16,596 bases of DNA from an uncultured Collinsella sp. (GTDB taxonomy: Bacteria > Actinomycetota > Coriobacteriia > Coriobacteriales > Coriobacteriaceae): contig USGN01000007.1 in NCBI GenBank assembly GCA_900554255.1, forward strand, positions 1 to 16,596, in the 5' to 3' direction. Shown here piece after piece: positions 15,152 to 16,596 of this stretch. The notes under the pieces are model-generated. The model was not told the origin of the DNA. It ran no database searches and worked only from the letters and a program-made list of their open reading frames with translations. Within the stretch, counting starts at the first letter, position 1, and the number at the start of each line of letters is the position of its first letter. The translations under genes and the position numbers were made by a program.

Positions 15152-15185
15152 AACGGGCGCGAATCGAAAGCGGTTCGCGCCCGTT
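15152..15185 (+). terminator. Terminator hairpin after the Ser/Thr-tail protein gene
   Basis: AACGGGCGCGAA (15152-15163) and TTCGCGCCCGTT (15174-15185) form a perfect 12-bp stem with a 10-base loop, 34 bases past the stop. It is followed by only a short T stretch (TTTGCCTT), so termination may be partial. Confidence 0.75.
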
Positions 15186-15200
15186 TGCCTTGGGCGCCGC

Positions 15201-15244
15201 CATGGCGAACGCCATGCGATGGTAAGATGCTTTACGTGTGTAAA
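15201..15244 (+). promoter_or_regulatory. Leader palindromes upstream of the 433-aa protein gene
   Basis: CATGGC-gaac-GCCATG (15201-15216) and TTTAC-gtgt-GTAAA (15231-15244) lie one after the other before the start codon. The second overlaps the beginning of the ribosome site. TAAGAT (15223-15228) is a weak -10 candidate between them. They may form an operator or leader stem controlling this gene. Confidence 0.3.
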
Positions 15245-15257
15245 GAGGAGATTTGCC

Positions 15258-16559
15258 ATGAGCAAGACAATAATTAGGCCCACGCTTTCGCCGGGCAACC
15301 ACATCTATCTGTATCGCCTGCTGCGCGATGCGATTGGATGTGGCAAGCAAACGTTTATGACGCAGGTCGAGGAGGCGCTCGCCGCTGGCGACATGACCGC
15401 TTATGACCTGGGCTTCGAGTCCACGCGCGAGTTGCTCGAGGAACTCGACGACTGCATTAAGCTGACCGTCTTTAAAGGCGGCCGCCTGTATGCCACCGTC
15501 ATCGCCAACGAGGCCTGGGATACCGCCCTTGCCAAGGGCGAGGACAAGCCCAAGGCTGCCAAGGGCGCCAAGCAGTCCTACAAAAAGAAGAAACGCGGCG
15601 AAAAGGACCTCAAAGCCGTGCGCCCCAGGCACGTCAAGCGTCCCGAGCCCGAAGCCATGGTTGAAGCCGCGCCGGAACCCGAGCCCGAGACAGAGATCGA
15701 AGTCGCTATTGAGGTAACGGCAGAAGCCGAAACCGAAATCGCCGCCACGACCGATTCCGAAGTCATATCCGAGCAGGAAGCCACTACGGAGCTCAACGAG
15801 GCTCCCAAGTCGACAACCGAAGAAGCCGCTGACCAGCCCGAGACGTCTGCGTTCCAAAACAGCGATGTCTTTGGTGACGAGGCCGAGGACGATCAGTCCG
15901 ACGAGCCCGCCGATCAAGACGCTACCGAGTCGGCGCCGCAGCCCGAGACGCCGCAGCCCGCCATCTCGCTCACGGTCGTCTATGACCCCGAGAATGCCAA
16001 TGCCGGCATCACCACCATGGCATCCACGCCCATCGAGGCAAAGCCGAGCGTCGAGAATCAGAGCGCTCCGCAAGTCGAGCTCGACACCGCGACCGCAGAC
16101 GCACCCGCCATCGTCGAGCCCGCAGATTCCGCGGCGATGCCGAAAGCGGACACCGAATCAGTACTCGGCGCCGAACCCGCGCCCGTCATCGAGGTGACGC
16201 CCGTCAATGAGCAGGCCTCCGCACCGGCGATGGTACCGGCCCCCGCACCTGCAGCGCCCGCCATCCCCGAGGACTTCCCCGTCGATTTCGCAACCGAGGT
16301 CTTCTGTCCCGGCCCGCTTCTGCACCAGTTGTCGACCTATCTCCCCTACGGCGCCGATACCCTCGGCATCGTCGGCGAGTACTACTGGATCGCCCGCGAG
16401 CGCGGTACCATCGAGGCCGCGCGAAACCGCGCAAGCTTCCCCCTGCGCTACACGCAGGCCGGTGAGCGCCGCGAGGTTACCGTGCGTATCCGCCGCAACA
16501 CCACCGGCGATCTCGGAGCCACCTGGACCATCGACAAAGTCGAAGAACCCGAGCAGTAA
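15258..16559 (+). CDS. OST-HTH-like N-terminal protein with long disordered linker, function unknown
   Basis: A 433-aa protein in three parts. Residues 1-95 form a compact domain; YDLGFESTRELLEELDDCIKLTVFKGGRLYATV resembles an OST-HTH/LOTUS winged helix (helix, then GGRLY beta-wing), a fold linked to RNA or DNA binding. Residues 98-128 are a lysine/arginine-rich patch (KQSYKKKKRGEKDLKAVRPRHVKR). Residues 130-335 are very acidic and rich in Pro, Ala and Glu, surely disordered. Residues 335-433 form a second ordered domain (PGPLLHQLSTYLPYGADTLGIVGEYYWIARERGTIEAARNR) ending in alternating beta strands. AGAGGAG (15244-15250) sits seven bases before ATG 15258. A nucleic-acid role is inferred from the first domain and basic patch only. 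Confidence 0.75.
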   Translation: MSKTIIRPTLSPGNHIYLYRLLRDAIGCGKQTFMTQVEEALAAGDMTAYDLGFESTRELLEELDDCIKLTVFKGGRLYATVIANEAWDTALAKGEDKPKAAKGAKQSYKKKKRGEKDLKAVRPRHVKRPEPEAMVEAAPEPEPETEIEVAIEVTAEAETEIAATTDSEVISEQEATTELNEAPKSTTEEAADQPETSAFQNSDVFGDEAEDDQSDEPADQDATESAPQPETPQPAISLTVVYDPENANAGITTMASTPIEAKPSVENQSAPQVELDTATADAPAIVEPADSAAMPKADTESVLGAEPAPVIEVTPVNEQASAPAMVPAPAPAAPAIPEDFPVDFATEVFCPGPLLHQLSTYLPYGADTLGIVGEYYWIARERGTIEAARNRASFPLRYTQAGERREVTVRIRRNTTGDLGATWTIDKVEEPEQ

Positions 16560-16566
16560 CGACAAA

Positions 16567-16596
16567 CGGCTCAAATCCTAATCAGGATTTGAGCCG
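16567..16596 (+). terminator. Terminator hairpin at the window edge
   Basis: CGGCTCAAATCCT (16567-16579) and AGGATTTGAGCCG (16584-16596) form a perfect 13-bp stem with a 4-base loop, eight bases past the stop of the 433-aa protein gene. The window ends with the stem, so any T run lies outside. Confidence 0.8.

Overview
The window is a high-GC stretch of about 16.6 kb, densely packed with genes on both strands. Gene content and style point to a gut Coriobacteriia member, most like Collinsella. The reasons are an acetylase-type lysine/DAP operon under a lysine riboswitch, L-lactate dehydrogenase, a glutamine-dependent NAD synthase, and strong GC bias at third codon positions. The organism call is inference from composition and protein style; no search was run.

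Layout from the left. A minus-strand FxLYD-type membrane-anchored protein runs off the left edge, and its start region carries a one-base frameshift. Next comes a minus-strand pair: an M20 amidohydrolase followed two bases later by a small membrane protein. Facing it, on the plus strand, is a lysine riboswitch (about 2258-2398) and a compact lysine/diaminopimelate operon. This operon encodes four enzymes as two continuous reading frames, LysA-DapA (769 aa) and DapB-DapH (499 aa). Each internal junction keeps a good Shine-Dalgarno and ATG but has no stop codon. A shared hairpin ends this operon and an oncoming minus-strand Phd/RelE-type toxin-antitoxin pair. Behind the pair on the minus strand are a nucleoid-associated (NdpA-like) protein, a DUF2974 alpha/beta-hydrolase framed by inverted copies of a GGTGCA...TGCACC element, L-lactate dehydrogenase, a LL-DAP-aminotransferase-like PLP enzyme, and NAD+ synthase. 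The right end is plus strand: a 317-aa two-hydrophobic-segment protein with a Ser/Thr-rich tail, and a 433-aa protein with an OST-HTH-like N-terminus, a long disordered acidic/Pro linker and a conserved-looking C-terminal domain. The latter is closed by a perfect 13-bp hairpin at the window edge.

How the genes fit together: DapA, DapB and DapH lead from aspartate semialdehyde to N-acetylated DAP precursors, and LysA converts meso-DAP to lysine. The aminotransferase and the divergent M20 hydrolase are plausible candidates for the two missing acetyl-branch steps (N-acetyl-DAP transamination and deacetylation). However, the aminotransferase looks more like the DapL family, which would bypass the acetyl branch. 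No defence system, CRISPR, prophage, tRNA or rRNA was seen. The most unusual items are the double gene fusion inside one riboswitch-controlled operon and the hairpins in the short leaders of the aminotransferase and ldh genes.
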